A stretch of 64,000 bases of DNA from Coccinella septempunctata (taxonomy: Eukaryota > Arthropoda > Insecta > Coleoptera > Coccinellidae): the NCBI RefSeq assembly GCF_907165205.1, contig NC_058195.1:29904936-29968935 (forward strand). Direction: 5' to 3'. The translations under genes were made by a program, and so were the position numbers. Below are positions 19,792 through 31,227 of this stretch, in pieces; within the stretch, counting starts at the first letter, position 1; the number at the start of each line of letters is the position of its first letter. The notes beneath the pieces are model-generated. The model saw nothing but the letters and a program-made list of their open reading frames with translations. It was not told where the DNA came from and ran no database searches.

Positions 19792-20618
19792 CTATATTTT
19801 TTTCAGAGAATCCCCGTTTTTTATAACCCAAATCTTGGATGAATCAGTTTTCCTGCAGTATATGACGCCATTTTCAACCCAAACATATTTGTACCCCTTT
19901 TCTTTAGCAACAAGCTTTGCTTCCCTGAACAGAATTTTTCTATTCAAAGTCAAATGTTCATTGATATAAAAAGCTTGTGACACTCCATTCAAAGACATCC
20001 TGGGAGGTCCTCCACCTTCTAACCTTCTGCTCTTCGCTGCCAATAGGAAACGATCTCTGGCTGTCCTGGATACGAACCTGAAGTCTTATTTATCTGAACC
20101 CTGTGTGCGAAATCAATCATAGTTGGCTCAGTATTGAAGCCGATGTATTCCCTTATCACATCTACAATATTGTAGATGTTTTCACCACTTTTCTCTGGTA
20201 CACCATGTATCTCATACATGTATGTTCATACTGGAAGCTCTGTTCCAAGTCATCGATTCTGGACTGTAAGTCCCCCAAGTCTGACTTCATTATCTTATTT
20301 TCATCCCATTACATATCTGTTTTCTTGGCATATTCATTGAGTCTAATAATTTCATTTTCAAAATCAGTACTTTTATCACTGCAGAAATTCACCGCCTGAA
20401 GCAAAGTCTCTTGTTGTTCCCTGATTTGTTTCAACTCCGCACGGATTTCCTCTAGTGCTTCTGATGACTCAACAGGTGGGGATGCTCGAGGACGTGACCA
20501 TGATAAACCATCAGACTCGAAAACATCAATCATATTTTTGCAGCAATGTTTACACATTCCGCGTGATAATATCGTGAGCAAGAACTGGCACATTTCAGTC
20601 CGGGACTAACAATCTGCC
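19792..20618 (-). pseudogene. ORF1 of LINE B: coiled coil plus baculovirus-FP-like domain
   Basis: The N-terminus has remnants of a Cys-rich finger (CKHCCKNMID), followed by a coiled-coil (LEEIRAELKQIREQQETL) at 20309-20593. After a frame break, 20019-20219 has MYEIHGVPEKSGENIYNIVD and IDFAHRVQI, and 19792-20043 has AFYINEHLTLNRKILFREAK and YKYVWVENGVIYCRK. This order (coiled coil, H-R block, INE-L block, W..GxI..R) matches the FP25K-like ORF1 proteins of insect Jockey-type elements. Codon 5 after the ATG at 20618 is already a stop, and there are several shifts. Confidence 0.72.
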
Positions 20619-20640
20619 ATCTTGTGGACAAAAACTGCCG

Positions 20641-21679
20641 GAACTTCAAACTACTCTCACGATCAATACTCGAACCAAAAATTACTATTTCTCTCTATTT
20701 CAGAATTCAAAAACTATGATTAATTCAAATATCGGAGTCTACAGTGATGGGCATCTGTATACTATCGACATACTAATATGATCGTACTTCTCTCCCAAAA
20801 GTGTGGTTGGTTGCAAAGAGCATCAAAATGACATTTCTAAGGAAGCAGTACCTGATCACCTCATTTCTAGAATGAGTATTTCTTGTACTAAAGAACAGAA
20901 TAAAAGAGCACAACAAAGCAAATTTAAATATTATGCAAAATTCGCAAAATTATATTAGTACTTGTATCACCTGCACCCTGCACTATTGACTTAATTTGTT
21001 AGAAACAGTCGCTCTACATAAAATAACGTGTCGTGGTTTAAAAATTATATTTATGAAAATCGTATTATCTGTTTCAAGATTTTTGTATTTATTTCATGTA
21101 AGGCGAATTTTTCAACCACCTGAAGATGATGCTATTGTGATAGCGAAAAACGTGTCGTGTTTTGAAAACTCATTTTGTGAAAATCATATAATCTGTTTCA
21201 AGTTCAAGTTTAGATTTTCATCAAGTATCAGCCATATCTATAAAAGAGTGCATAATAATATATTATATCAAACTTTCTAGGATAATTTTAAGATTTTAAA
21301 TTTAATGCCAAAAAATGTTTCATTTGGGAGGGCTTTTGCGTGGCCCGGAATGAATCAATATGACACTTATATACAGCATTTATTCCACTGACATGAAGAT
21401 TTCAAATGCTCGTTCCTATAATTCGATATTCGTTTTCGTGCTTGTTCCTAGAAAAAAAGAGAGTTATCATGATTAAAGATAGATCACTTAACAAATAATT
21501 CACAAGTATCAGCATCTAAAAAATCAGAGAAAACTAATTTCACTTTCTACGAAAAAAGTCTATCACAAACACATTAGGATTTACGCATTAGTTCATGACA
21601 ATCCATATGACGTCATCGAGACTCATCAGAGAAGCTGCCCTTTCGAGCAATACCGCCGGTATTACCGATCAAGCGATGC
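20641..21679. other. Unassigned AT-rich region with a short direct repeat
   Basis: No coding region is supported. A ~55-bp unit beginning AACGTGTCGTG and ending ATCTGTTTCAAG occurs at about 21023-21076 and again near 21148-21202 with several mismatches. The intervening sequence has CACCTGAAGATGATGC followed by a second ACGTGTCGTG. The rest shows no recognised feature. Confidence 0.5.
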
Positions 21680-21687
21680 ATCCGGAC
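21680..21687. repeat. 8-bp target duplication of copy A (left)
   Basis: ATCCGGAC, identical to 22673-22680. Confidence 0.85.
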
Positions 21688-22672
21688 TAAGATGTCTAAA
21701 ACTCTGGTGTATTCACTGATTCGATTTTGTTTTTAATTTCGTGGGGATATGGGATCAGTTTCGCTTTTTCCACTGTAGGTAGCGCTGTTTAGAATTTGAC
21801 AGAGCATTGTCATTTGATATTTGAAAATAATTTCCTACTACGTACGAATATGTTGTATTTATAAGCGATTATTGTTATGTGAAAATGTATTAGTTTCGAG
21901 AAAAGGGTGTAGAACATTCATTTATTCAACATGTCGTTCAGTAAGTTCAGTTTTCCATATGGACAATCAAGAGCTACAGCTCTCTACAGGTGTTGTTTGA
22001 ATTTGAAGCAGAACCAAATCAGATGAACGAACATTCGGGACCGATATAGCTAAGTTTTATGGAAACTTCAGCAATATTTCAAAGAAACTGTATTGGAAAT
22101 ACGTAATGTGAATTGTGAGCATGTATTGTATTGAGAATCAGAAATACATAAATCTATTCGAGTCTGTTACTTCAAATATTCTTCCTGAGTAGATATAGTG
22201 AAAATTTCCTTTCCGTCAACTGAATATTTTGGATATTTGACCAATTAACTGTGTTTTATTAAAATCATATTGAATTACCCCCCTCACGAATTCAAGTTGT
22301 CAAACGGAAATTATCTTGAAGAAGAACAGTAAATCCTCATTCGAACCCTTATTCGATAGTGTTGAAATATTGACAGATTTGTTTTTACAACGAAAATTGA
22401 ACTGTAAAGCACAAATATTCCTTAACAGCTGACAAAATGCACCAGTTCAAGTTCATATTTTGAACTCGTTGGACGTTGATCGACATTCGATATCAACGCA
22501 AAACGAAATAAAACGAGAGAGTATCATTGGACTTCCTTTGGTAGAATAAGGACAGAACGAAGCAAATGACATGGTGGCGCCGCCACGAAACTGATCCCAT
22601 ATCCCCGATTATCTGAAATGTTGTTGCTTGCAAAAAGTGACAAGTGCACACACCAGTGTTTTAGACATCTTA
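21688..22672. mobile_element. Non-autonomous DNA transposon, copy A (P-superfamily-like)
   Basis: A 985-bp non-coding element with inverted ends. The left starts TAAGATGTCTAAAACTCTGG and the right ends CCAGTGTTTTAGACATCTTA. The 8-bp duplication ATCCGGAC lies at 21680-21687 and 22673-22680. Subterminal inverted repeats (GGGGATATGGGATCAGTT on the left near 21742, inverse near 22588) lie 50-90 bases inside the ends. TIR plus subterminal repeats plus an 8-bp GC-rich duplication is the architecture of P elements, and the duplication resembles the P target preference. hAT also makes 8-bp duplications but has different ends. Confidence 0.85.
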
Positions 22673-22680
22673 ATCCGGAC
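22673..22680. repeat. 8-bp target duplication of copy A (right)
   Basis: ATCCGGAC, identical to 21680-21687. Confidence 0.85.
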
Positions 22681-22757
22681 AGTACAATACTTATCAGTGG
22701 ACGCACTTACATGAGTTCCTATACAAAGCATCCTTAACACGTTCACGACGTCGTGAC

Positions 22758-23723
22758 TAAGATGTCTGAAACTCTGGTGTATTCACTGATTCGATTTTGT
22801 TTTTAATTTCGTGGAGATATGAGATCAGTTCCGTTTTTCCCACTGTAGGTAGCGCTGTTTAGAATTTGACAGAGCATTGTCAATTGATATTTGAAAATAA
22901 TTTGAATACTTTACTACGACTTACGAATATGTTGTATTTATGAGCGATTATTGGTGTGTGAAAATGTATTAGTTTCTAGAAAGGGGTGTAGAACATTCAT
23001 TTATTCAGCATTTCTTTCAGTAAGTTCAGTTTTCTGTACGGACAGCTAAGAATTCGGTGTTGTTGGAATTTGAGGCAGAACCAAAACAGATGAACGAACA
23101 TTCGGGACGGATATAGCTTTTATGGCAACTTCAGCAATATTTCAAAGAAACTGTATTGAAAATACATAATGTGAATTGTGAGCATGTATTGAGAATCAGA
23201 AATACATAAATGTATTAGAGTCTGTTCTCCAAATATTCTTCCTGAGTAGATATAGTGAAAATTCCCGTTCCGTCAACTGAATATATTGGATATGATATTT
23301 GACCAATCAACTGTGTTTTATTAAAATCATATTGAATTACCTTCCACACGAATTCAATTTGTCAAACGGAAATTATCTTGAAGAAAAATAGTAAATACTC
23401 CGTCGAACCCTTATTCGATAGTGTTGAAATATTGACAGATTTTTGCAACGAAAATTAAACTGTAAGTGACAAATATTCCTTAACAGCTGACAAAATGGGC
23501 CAGTTCAGATTTTGAATTCGTTGATCGATGTCCGATATCAACGCAAAACGAAATAAAACGAGAGAGTATCATTGGAATTGGAATTCCTTCGGTAGAACAA
23601 GGATAGACCGATGCAAATGACATGGTGGCGCCGCCACGAAACTGATCCCATATCCCCGATTTTCAGAAATGTTGATCCTTGCAAAAAGTGACAAGTGCAC
23701 ACACCAGTGTTTTAGACATCTTA
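22758..23723. mobile_element. Non-autonomous DNA transposon, copy B (same family as copy A)
   Basis: A 966-bp relative of the 21.7 kb element in the same orientation, colinear over its whole length with scattered substitutions and small indels. The ends are the same (TAAGATGTCTGAAACTCTGG ... CCAGTGTTTTAGACATCTTA). Flanks are GTCGTGAC at 22750-22757 and GTCGTGTC at 23724-23731, an 8-bp duplication with one mismatch. Different flanks show that the two copies inserted separately rather than by tandem duplication. No ORF of note. Confidence 0.85.
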
Positions 23724-23731
23724 GTCGTGTC

Positions 23732-24049
23732 CCAACGGAGGGTCACGCTGTTTCGTTCTACATGGCCAAATAAATATGTATATCTCTGCATTTTCTAGGA
23801 AGACCTTCAATATAGCAGCTAAGGCTGCAGATGAAGTTTAGAAATGCATGTCGTTTTGTAATTGGGACATTTGGAGAAAAAAATATGGACATAATTCTGA
23901 AATGAGATTTTATTTCCAGAACAATAGACAAAAGTGTAATAAATGTATCAAAAGGAAAAGGAAACTCATTCTATCAATGGTTATATTTTGAGAAATAAAA
24001 TTTATTCTCAAATTTTAATACTTGTAGGTAAAAATGAAAATTCCTGGGG
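23732..24049. other. Spacer before piggyBac remnant; no gene seen
   Basis: AT-rich. The plus-strand ORFs here carry no recognisable domain. Confidence 0.4.
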
Positions 24050-24860
24050 CTATTTGTGGAGTTCATTGAAACAAGTGATGCACAGAGTTGGCTGTCTCTT
24101 GTTGGATACGTTTGTAGCAAGCACTGCACCTTTTTTTATTTTTTCTTGCTCTTCCTTCAAACTTCCCAATATGTTGTTGTGACCGCTTTCTCTTTCTTGA
24201 GTGCTCCAAGTTCTCATTCGTGGCTCCATCACCTCCAGCTTGTAGATCTGCACTAGCAGTTCCATTTCCTCCTTTCAGCAACCCATGTATAACATTTTCT
24301 CTGAACCTAAACATGTCCATTTTTGTTCCACCTTTGTTGTAATTGTTATGTAAAACCCAAGCATTGACAATACACGTTCCGAGCATGATCTCAAACATTA
24401 CTAATCATCAAAACTGGTCGTTTATCTACCCATTTCGATACACGAATTCCATCTTGATTATGTTCGCCATAAACTTTTCCCCTCTTCTGTTTTTTCGTGC
24501 ACACGGTTTTCGGATTTCCCTTTCGATTACTTCTTAGAGTTCCACACACATATGTGTGAGATTTCAGGAGTTCTCGACACAGTGCCACACTAGTATAGAA
24601 GTTATCAATATATAATATTCGTCCCTCATTTTTTAGGTCTTTCAGCAACTCCATACTGATGTTATATGTGTGTCCCTTCGCATTTTGTGCTGCATCACCA
24701 GTCAGGTCGTTTTTTCCGGAGTAGATTTGCAAGTCATAGGTATATCCTTCTGTTGTGCATACTTTATATATTTTCACACCATAGTTATGTAATTTCGCAG
24801 AAAGGTATTGCCAGTAACCTGCTTCTCCAAGGCACCATAGTCTCATTAATCACGTCCTCT
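24050..24860 (-). pseudogene. piggyBac-family transposase remnant (third lineage)
   Basis: Minus strand. 24391-24846 encodes the middle of a DDE_Tnp_1_7 domain (KLHNYGVKIYKVCTTEGYTY, DLQIYSGKNDL, GRILYIDNFYTSVALCREL with the second catalytic Asp, YVCGTLRSNRKGNPK). 24063-24398 gives the C-terminus (FEIMLGTCIVNAWVLHNNYN, CSACYKRIQQE) in another frame. The N-terminal half with the first Asp is missing. It is of the PGBD4-like type and clearly different from the two elements at 6.6-11.4 kb. No TIRs recognised. Confidence 0.8.
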
Positions 24861-25629
24861 TCGTTTGGTACAAGTATCTCTTGGAATCGGTGACAAATTA
24901 GGTCAACGGCAGTTTATTGTTTTATTTTGATTCACAAATTAAAGTTCTTGTTGAAAAACCTTATATAAATATATCCATTTTACGAAACAGATCAGATTAG
25001 ATTTAATTCATATATAATGACAGACGTCATTCTGCAAGCCGTTACTATGGCTTTCTCATTGTGGGTGTTCGGTGCATAGAGACCAGGCGCTGGCAACTCA
25101 TTCAGATTACATTGACTATATTGGCGAATCCAAAAATCTAAACGCCGCCTGGCGGCCAAAACACTAACCTAAAAGATGAGTAATATCAAAGAGAAAGAAG
25201 AATCTTTGGTTCAGTTTTACTTGTTTGAGTTAGATATTTTCATTTCATATTCGTTCATTTGAGTGATATTATTTGTGCTCTGAGTTTGTGAGGTGCCTGA
25301 AAAAGTTTTTTCGTTTTCTGAACAGAAATATTGACATTGAAAGAAAAATTGTGTAAGTGTTTATATTGGTGTTGTCCCACGATACAATGAAAAGAACTTC
25401 ATTCTGTTGTCCTAATTCAGTTAAGAAACTATTAACTATTTTATTGAATTTCAGGCCACGTGGTTGAATTTTCTGGTGTAGGTTTGATAGACTATTTAGA
25501 TATTGTTCAGAGTGCTATCTTCAAATTTCAAGGTTAGCCCTAGAGTTGAAGCATTTTATAAGATGGTTGAAGTATATAAATAGAAAGATTTTTTTAACAA
25601 TTACCTACATTTCAGGTTAGATTTTTATC
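24861..25629. other. No gene recognised
   Basis: AT-rich, with a GC-richer patch at 25070-25170 (CGCCGCCTGGCGGCC). It could be the promoter or 5' end of the THAP-containing element that follows, but this is not shown by the sequence. Confidence 0.35.
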
Positions 25630-25631
25630 AC

Positions 25632-25870
25632 CATGAGTGAGCAAGGTATTAGTAACAAGAAGAAAACTCTTTATAATTGTAACTGCTGTGTTTACAATCT
25701 TCATGAAAAAAAAAAGCAGGGCAATTCATTTTCATAAATTTCCGAAGAAAGATGCCTCAACAGTTCACATCACTAATAGCTTGAGCATGTTGGAGAAAGT
25801 TGATAGAAGAAAAGAGTGGATAAAAAGATTACACAGGCCAACACACATTTTGGTGCCTGCGATTTGTTAA
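25632..25870 (+). pseudogene. THAP-domain fragment
   Basis: An ATG at 25633 opens MSEQGISNKKKTLYNCNCC, and after a frameshift in an A-run the second frame reads IHFHKFPKK ... DRRKEWIKRL. The spaced CxxC, the FHKFPK motif and the (R)KEWI block are the first half of a C2CH THAP finger, the DNA-binding module of P, Kolobok and ISL2EU transposases. The second half and any catalytic part are absent; an AT repeat and the LINE at 26 kb follow. Confidence 0.6.
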
Positions 25871-25979
25871 CTGTTCCTGAGTAATTTTTGGATGCAGAAT
25901 ATAAATAAGTTCTCAGATTTTGTCTATCAGATTTAGTTTTTGAGATTTTGTAAAGAAATTGTGTATATAATTTACGTTA

Positions 25980-26026
25980 TAACTGTTATAATATATAATA
26001 TATTATATTATATTATATATTAGGGT
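25980..26026. repeat. AT-rich simple repeat
   Basis: ATATAATATATTATATTATA-type low-complexity sequence just before the 5' end of the LINE at 26.03 kb. Confidence 0.7.
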
Positions 26027-26341
26027 GTAAGGGAAAAGGATGCGTTTTATAGCCTCTCCTCTCAAATGCCAACCTCACCTACTCGCGGTGCACCCTGTTC
26101 TTACGAACGAGGCTCTGGCGACCGAACATGAGCGGTATAACTCTGTTTCCCACAATTACGTAGCCTAAACATTGGCTTGAGCAGGAAATGGCTCTCTGCG
26201 TTGCTCAAGATACGTCTCAGGCCTTGTCGTCTCAGGATACCTGTGCCACAAGATAATCTAGTCGTAGCCGCAACCAAAGTTGCACTGACAGCGTTACCAG
26301 TGCAGCTTTTGAACACCTTCTAACGCAGCTCCTACAAAAAG

Positions 26342-27289
26342 ATGGATCAGTCGAACAGGACAAAATTCGTATCCGGAGGTAAAATACCCTCCCATTCGGA
26401 TCTCCGGGGGAGGGTGTCTGAGCGAGTGAATCATCGAACAAACACCAATGAAAAGCACATAGCTTTTGCAACATGGAACGTCAAAACCTTGCTAGACAAC
26501 CCCAAGGCCGACCGACCAGAGAGGCGTACTGCCCTAATCGATAAGGAACTGCAACGAACATCCATTGCAATAGTTGCTTTAAGCGAAACACGCTTTTCGG
26601 ACGAAGGTAGCTTGGTAGAACAAGCGTATACTTTTTTCTGGAAAGGCTTGCCGGAAGGCGAAATCAGACAACATGGCGTAGGCTTTGCCATTAGAAACGA
26701 CCTGGCCGCCAAACTTACCGAAAATCCAGTTGGTATCTCAGAACGTTTGATGACCCTACGTTTTCCTGCAGCGAATAACACGTTTGTGAACATCATTGCA
26801 GTATACGCACCCACTTTGAATTCCTCTGACAACTCAAAGGACACTTTTTACGAAACACTCGTTGCTACATTAAGTAAAATCCCAAAACGGGAACGAATTA
26901 TTCTCCTTGGAGACTTCAACGCTAGAGTGGGCAGAGGTCAAGACTCAGAACTATGGCCGGGAATAATAGGGAAACACGGCACAGACAGCATCAATTCGAA
27001 TGGAGAACGTCTGCTGGCTCTTTGTGCAGAACACAATCTGTGTATAACGAACACCTATTTTATTACGAGACCCAATTCAAGGGGGACCTGGCGCCACCCG
27101 CGCTCAGGGCATTGGCATACCCTCGACTATGTGATCGTGAGAAGGAAAGATCTGAAAGAGGTGTTGGTCACTAAGCCCAGAGCAGATCTGGAGTGCTGGA
27201 CTGATCATAGGCTGGTAATCTCGAGAATGAAAATCTCAATGCGCCCAAAATACCAACGCAAGCCGAAGTATCTAAGAGAGCGCCTTTAA
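26342..27289 (+). pseudogene. APE endonuclease domain of LINE at 26 kb
   Basis: 315 residues from ATG 26342. Endonuclease motifs: AFATWNVKTLLDNP (catalytic Asn), VALSETRFSDEGSL (Glu), YTFFWKGLPEG, IAVYAPTLNSSDNSKDTFYE, RIILLGDFNARVG (Asp/Asn), RGTWRHPRSGHWHTLDYVIV and CWTDHRLVISRM (Asp-His). This is the form of domain often mis-annotated as craniofacial development protein 2-like. A stop at 27287 and frame changes up to 27378 separate it from the RT, so the polyprotein is broken. The domain itself looks intact. Confidence 0.85.
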
Positions 27290-27377
27290 ATATCCAAACT
27301 GCAAAACCCTTCTACAAAGGACAGATTCACAGCTGCCGTCAAAGATAGCTAAACACCACCGGATTATAACGACAACA

Positions 27378-29450
27378 TTGAGACATTGGCTCCGTTTCAA
27401 GTCATCCCTTACAAATACAGCGAAAGAAATACTGGGCACAGAACGCTCCCGAAAATCCCCAGACTGGTTTGCCGACAGCGAAACTCATATCGCACCCCTT
27501 TTGGACGCAAAACACAAATCGATGAAAACCGCAATTAACAAGCCTGGCGATGTTGCAGCCCAAATAGGTTTCATAAACATAAAACGCGAGGTCCGTCAAG
27601 AAATAAGAAAAATCAAGGACAGCTGGTGGAAAGAAAAAGCTAGGGAAATACAAGCTTACGCCGATAACCATGACTACAGGCGTTTTTTCGAAGCTATTAA
27701 AACTGTTTACGGTCCAAGCAGAAAAGCTAGCTTTCCTATAAGAGATGCTCATGGAGCTATTCTAACTGATGATAGAAAAATTCTCGAAAGATGGAAGGAG
27801 CATTACTCACAGGTCTTGAATCAAAATAACGACTCGGATTTATCCATTTTAGACCTGCTTCCCGCGTATAGTCCGATGACATCGCTTGATGACGAAATTT
27901 CAATGTCGGAAATCATAAGCGCGATTAAAAATATGAAAAATGATAAGTCACCTGGTCTAGACGGCATTCCGGCGGAGATATTCAAAGCCTTGGATGAGGA
28001 CATTGTCAATAGTCTCCTAATACTATTCCGCAAGATCTGGGAACAGGGAGATGTGCCACAAGACTTCAGAGACGCTTTAGTTATCAACCTCTATAAGAAC
28101 AAAGGCGATACATCGAATTGCAACAATTACAGGGGCATATCGTTGCTTAATGTGGCCGGTAAAATTCTCTCGAAGATTATGGCTAATCGTCTGGTTCCAC
28201 TCTTAAAGAAGCTTTTACCTGAATCCCAGTGCGGCTTTCGACCAAATCGAGATACGGTGGACCTAATTTTTACACTGCGACAGCTACAAGAAAAGGCCCG
28301 TGAACAACATTCAAGGATTTATACTGCCTTCATCGATTTAAGCAAGGCATTCGACTCGGTGAACCGGAGAGCGCTATGGAAAATCATGGCACGTCTAGGA
28401 GTACCCGAAAAATTCCTAGCAGTGTGTAAAAGCCTTCATACCAACAAAACCGCTAGAATACAGCATAATGGCTCTACAACCGACCATTACTCAACCAACT
28501 CTGGAATAAAACAAGGCTGCGTATTAGCGCCTTTACTGTTCAATATTTTCGCCATAGCTGTATCGATAATTGCTGACATGAGCATGCCCGTAAGAGGTGT
28601 TGGGATAAGATTCAGATTTGATGGAGGCCTGTTTAACCTGAAGCGCCTCAGAGCAAAAACCCGTACCAAGTTTATCACGGAACTTCAATATGCAGACGAC
28701 TGTTCACTCATCGCTAGCAGCTCAGAGGATCTACAGATAATGATTGACACCTATAAACATATATACGAAGCTTTAGGCCTTAGACTCAATATTGACAAGA
28801 CCAAAATCCTTGTAAGTCCGCCAGAAAGCCTTCAAAGAGATATCAGCCTGGACAATGAAACTCTAGAACAGGTCGAGCAGTTCAAATACTTGGGAAGCTT
28901 CATAAATACTAGGGCTAACCTTGACACGGAAATACACAACCGTATCAATTCGGCATCACGGGCATTCTGGAAGCTGAAGGACAGAGTGTTCCAAAATCAC
29001 GACCTCAATCTGAAGACCAAGACAGCTGTTTACAGAGCAGCGGTCCTCCCAACGCTTCTTTACGGAAGCGGAAGCTGGACTCCCTACAGGCGACATATTA
29101 AACAGCTTGAACAGACGCAGCAACGTCATCTAAGACAGATAATGCACATCAGATGGTTCCACAAAGTTTCGAATGCAGAAGTCTTGCAGCGCGCGAGTTG
29201 TACAACAATTGAGACTCAAGTAACGAGGGCCCGACTCAGATGGAGCGGCCACATTCTGAGGATGCAAGACACAAGACTCCCCAAAATAGCTCTATACGGC
29301 GAACTCACTGAGGGAGCCCGGAAACCAGGAGGCCAGTATAAGCGGTTTAAGGATACACTACATCAATCCCTAAAATCAGTTAATGCTAATCATAACTGGG
29401 AACAACTAGCGTTAGACAGGTCACAGTGGAGGTCTTTGGTCCACAGTTAG
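27378..29450 (+). pseudogene. Reverse transcriptase domain of LINE at 26 kb
   Basis: 690 residues, open throughout. Motifs: DKSPGLDGIPAEIFK, NNYRGISLLNVAGKILSKIM, ESQCGFRPNRDTVDLIF, YTAFIDLSKAFDSVNRRAL, SGIKQGCVLAPLLFNIF, ELQYADDCSLIASS (YADD catalytic box) and FKYLGSFINTRANLD. The C-terminus RARLRWSGHILRMQDTRLPK ... KPGGQYKRFKDTLHQSLK is typical of RTE/L2-type elements. The first in-frame Met (27378) is internal; the true polyprotein starts at 26342 and is interrupted by small indels at 27287-27378. Confidence 0.88.
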
Positions 29451-29487
29451 AATGGAGAATCGAGAACGATACAGCGGCGGCCAGATC

Positions 29488-29508
29488 ATAAACATAAACA
29501 TAAACATA
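29488..29508. repeat. (ATAAAC)n hexamer tract at LINE 3' end
   Basis: Three and a half ATAAAC units lie between the stop region of the plus-strand LINE and the tail of the minus-strand Daphne-like copy 2. Either element could own it. Confidence 0.8.
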
Positions 29509-29577
29509 ACTTTATTCTCATAATCAGTGTACAAGACAAAAGAAGAGAGAAAGCGTCAAAAATACAAATTCGAGAAA

Positions 29578-29990
29578 TCACTGAAAGGGATATTCCATAA
29601 ATTCCTTGATTGAATATGGTTCAACCATCACAATGAGCTTAGTTACTTCAGTTCTGAATTTTTTTAGATCTGACAATATGACAATTTTTTTCGGAAGTAT
29701 ATTGAAAATCCTTATGCACATATATTTTGTGTTTTTTTCAGTAAGTGCCAAGGAATGCCTCGGAAAGTGATATGGATCTGTGCGCCTTGTATTGTTTTTA
29801 TTTAAGAAATCTTCAAAATATTCAGGATGTTTTTTTACAAATAGTAGACATTCCAGTATATACAGACCTGGAAGAGTGAGCATAGAATTGTCTCTGAAAT
29901 AACCTCTACAAGATTCCCTTTATTTTAAACCTAGTATTGCCCTTAAGGCGTATTTTTGTAATATAAACAATCTATTCAACTCGCTGCTTC
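29578..29990 (-). pseudogene. ORF2 C-terminus, Daphne-like copy 2
   Basis: LPGLYILECLLFVKKHPEYF, YHFPRHSLALTEKNTK and IRIFNILPKKIVILSDLKKF correspond to the C-terminal segment of copy 1 (IYIYRCLLYVKEN, HYSTRNYHTLMIPN, RFFNHLPTTLKVQNLKNFKK). Separated from the RT by stops. Confidence 0.75.
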
Positions 29991-30009
29991 CACCCCATAT
30001 AACCAGTCC

Positions 30010-31215
30010 TTACCTAAGAACTGAAATAAAATTTGAGTAGTAAACAACCTTCAGTAGTTCCACGTCCACTCTAAGAGACAATACTCTGATCATGTACAGC
30101 ACTTTATTTAATTTTTTGCTGACCTGATTCACATGATCATACCACCTCAGATGACAGTCTAACGAAACTCCAAGAAATTTTGCAGAAGTCAGAAATTTAA
30201 CTGAGGTGTGATCCAAAGTTGTCATCTGAGGATAGATTTTTTTTGACTGGATCGTCCTAAAAATCACGCACTCAGTTTTACTGACATTGAGCGTTAATTC
30301 ATTCTCAGTGCACCACAGCTGCACCGAATTGAAAACCGACTGAACTTGTTCAACACATGAATTCATATTTTTACTGCGTAATAAAGCATTCGCATCATCA
30401 ACAAACATCAAAAGATCAAGATCATTGACGTAAATCAGGAATAAAAAGGGTCCCAGATTACTTCCCTGACAGACTCCTACATTGATAATTTTATCCCGTG
30501 ACATGAAAACTTGTTCTCCGTTGTCAATGCAAACTCTCTGAATTCTATCAGTCAAGTAGCTCCTGAACAATTCTAATTGACAGTCGCGTATACCACAAAA
30601 AGAGAGCTTCGTTAGAAGTCGTTCATGATTAACGCTGTCAAATGCCTTTGACAAATCTAGAAAAAGCCCAATAGGGACTTCATCATTTTCCAGAGCGTCA
30701 ACAATATCAGGGACAAGTTCAAACATCGCTGTAGTAGTACTCCTGTTCTTCAGGTAACCATGTTGCTTGTTAGAGAATATTTTAAACTTATACATGAAAG
30801 ACCAAAGCCTCTGGACCAAAAGTCTTTCGAATATTTTAGCGAATGAACTGAGTAAACTAATTGGGCGAAAATTTTTGACGTCTTGTATATTCCCTTTCTT
30901 ATGCAGGGGTTTGATTAGGGCGATTTTGAGTGCAGATGGAAACACTCCTTCAGTAAATGAACGGTACATAATATGAGCCAAGGGCTTCGCTATTACATGT
31001 ATAGTTTTTTTTATTACTGTTATTGGTATACCATCATACCCACAAGAGTTGGTGTTTTTCATTTTCCTTACGATGTTGATGAGCTCTGTCCTAGTGATAG
31101 GGAATATGTAAAATGAATTGCTATTCACATTATTCACAAATTGATTACGATTTGTTTTTTCTCTATCCCGTATAAGGTTTGTATTCCCAAAGAATTCACT
31201 GAAAGTATTTGCCAA
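30010..31215 (-). pseudogene. ORF2 reverse transcriptase region, Daphne-like copy 2
   Basis: MKNTNSCGYDGIPITVIKKT, NFRPISLLSSFAKIFERLLV, KQHGYLKNRSTTTAMFELV, GLFLDLSKAFDSVNHERLL, VGVCQGSNLGPFLFLIYVND, then LLMFVDDANALLR (FVDD catalytic box, in place of the more common FADD) and VKFLTSAKFLGVSLDCHLRW. A few residues appear to be missing just before the FVDD box (NDLDLLMFVDD), suggesting a small in-frame deletion. Ends at a stop at 30010. Confidence 0.83.
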
Positions 31216-31227
31216 GTTCTCAAGATC

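Larger units (their letters stand above)
16516..20640 (-). mobile_element. Jockey-like non-LTR element B, near full length but decayed
   Basis: Minus strand. ORF1 starts near 20618 and ORF2 is in pieces from ~19600 to ~16740. The 3' end is a (TAAA)n tail near 16520-16545, seen on the plus strand as ATTTATTTATTTATT. It inserted into the C-terminal coding part of the P-like transposase, whose frame runs to about 16515. It contains a foldback insertion (16990-17242) and a short LINE tail (17585-17654). Confidence 0.75.
26030..29507 (+). mobile_element. APE-type single-polyprotein LINE (RTE/L2-like), nearly full length
   Basis: A GC-richer block with a 5' leader of about 300 bases (26030-26341), endonuclease, reverse transcriptase, and a short 3' end closing in (ATAAAC)n. 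No ORF1 is visible. Base composition and codon use differ from the AT-rich neighbours. The only obvious lesions are between the two domains. Its 3' end touches the 3' end of Daphne-like copy 2. Confidence 0.82.

Noticed and set aside
21680..23731. Simple tandem duplication of a 1 kb segment
   Set aside because: Each copy has its own TIRs and different 8-bp flanking duplications, so two transposon insertions explain it better.
26342..27289. Host gene annotated as craniofacial development protein 2-like
   Set aside because: The APE endonuclease motifs and the RT directly downstream show that it is the endonuclease of a LINE.
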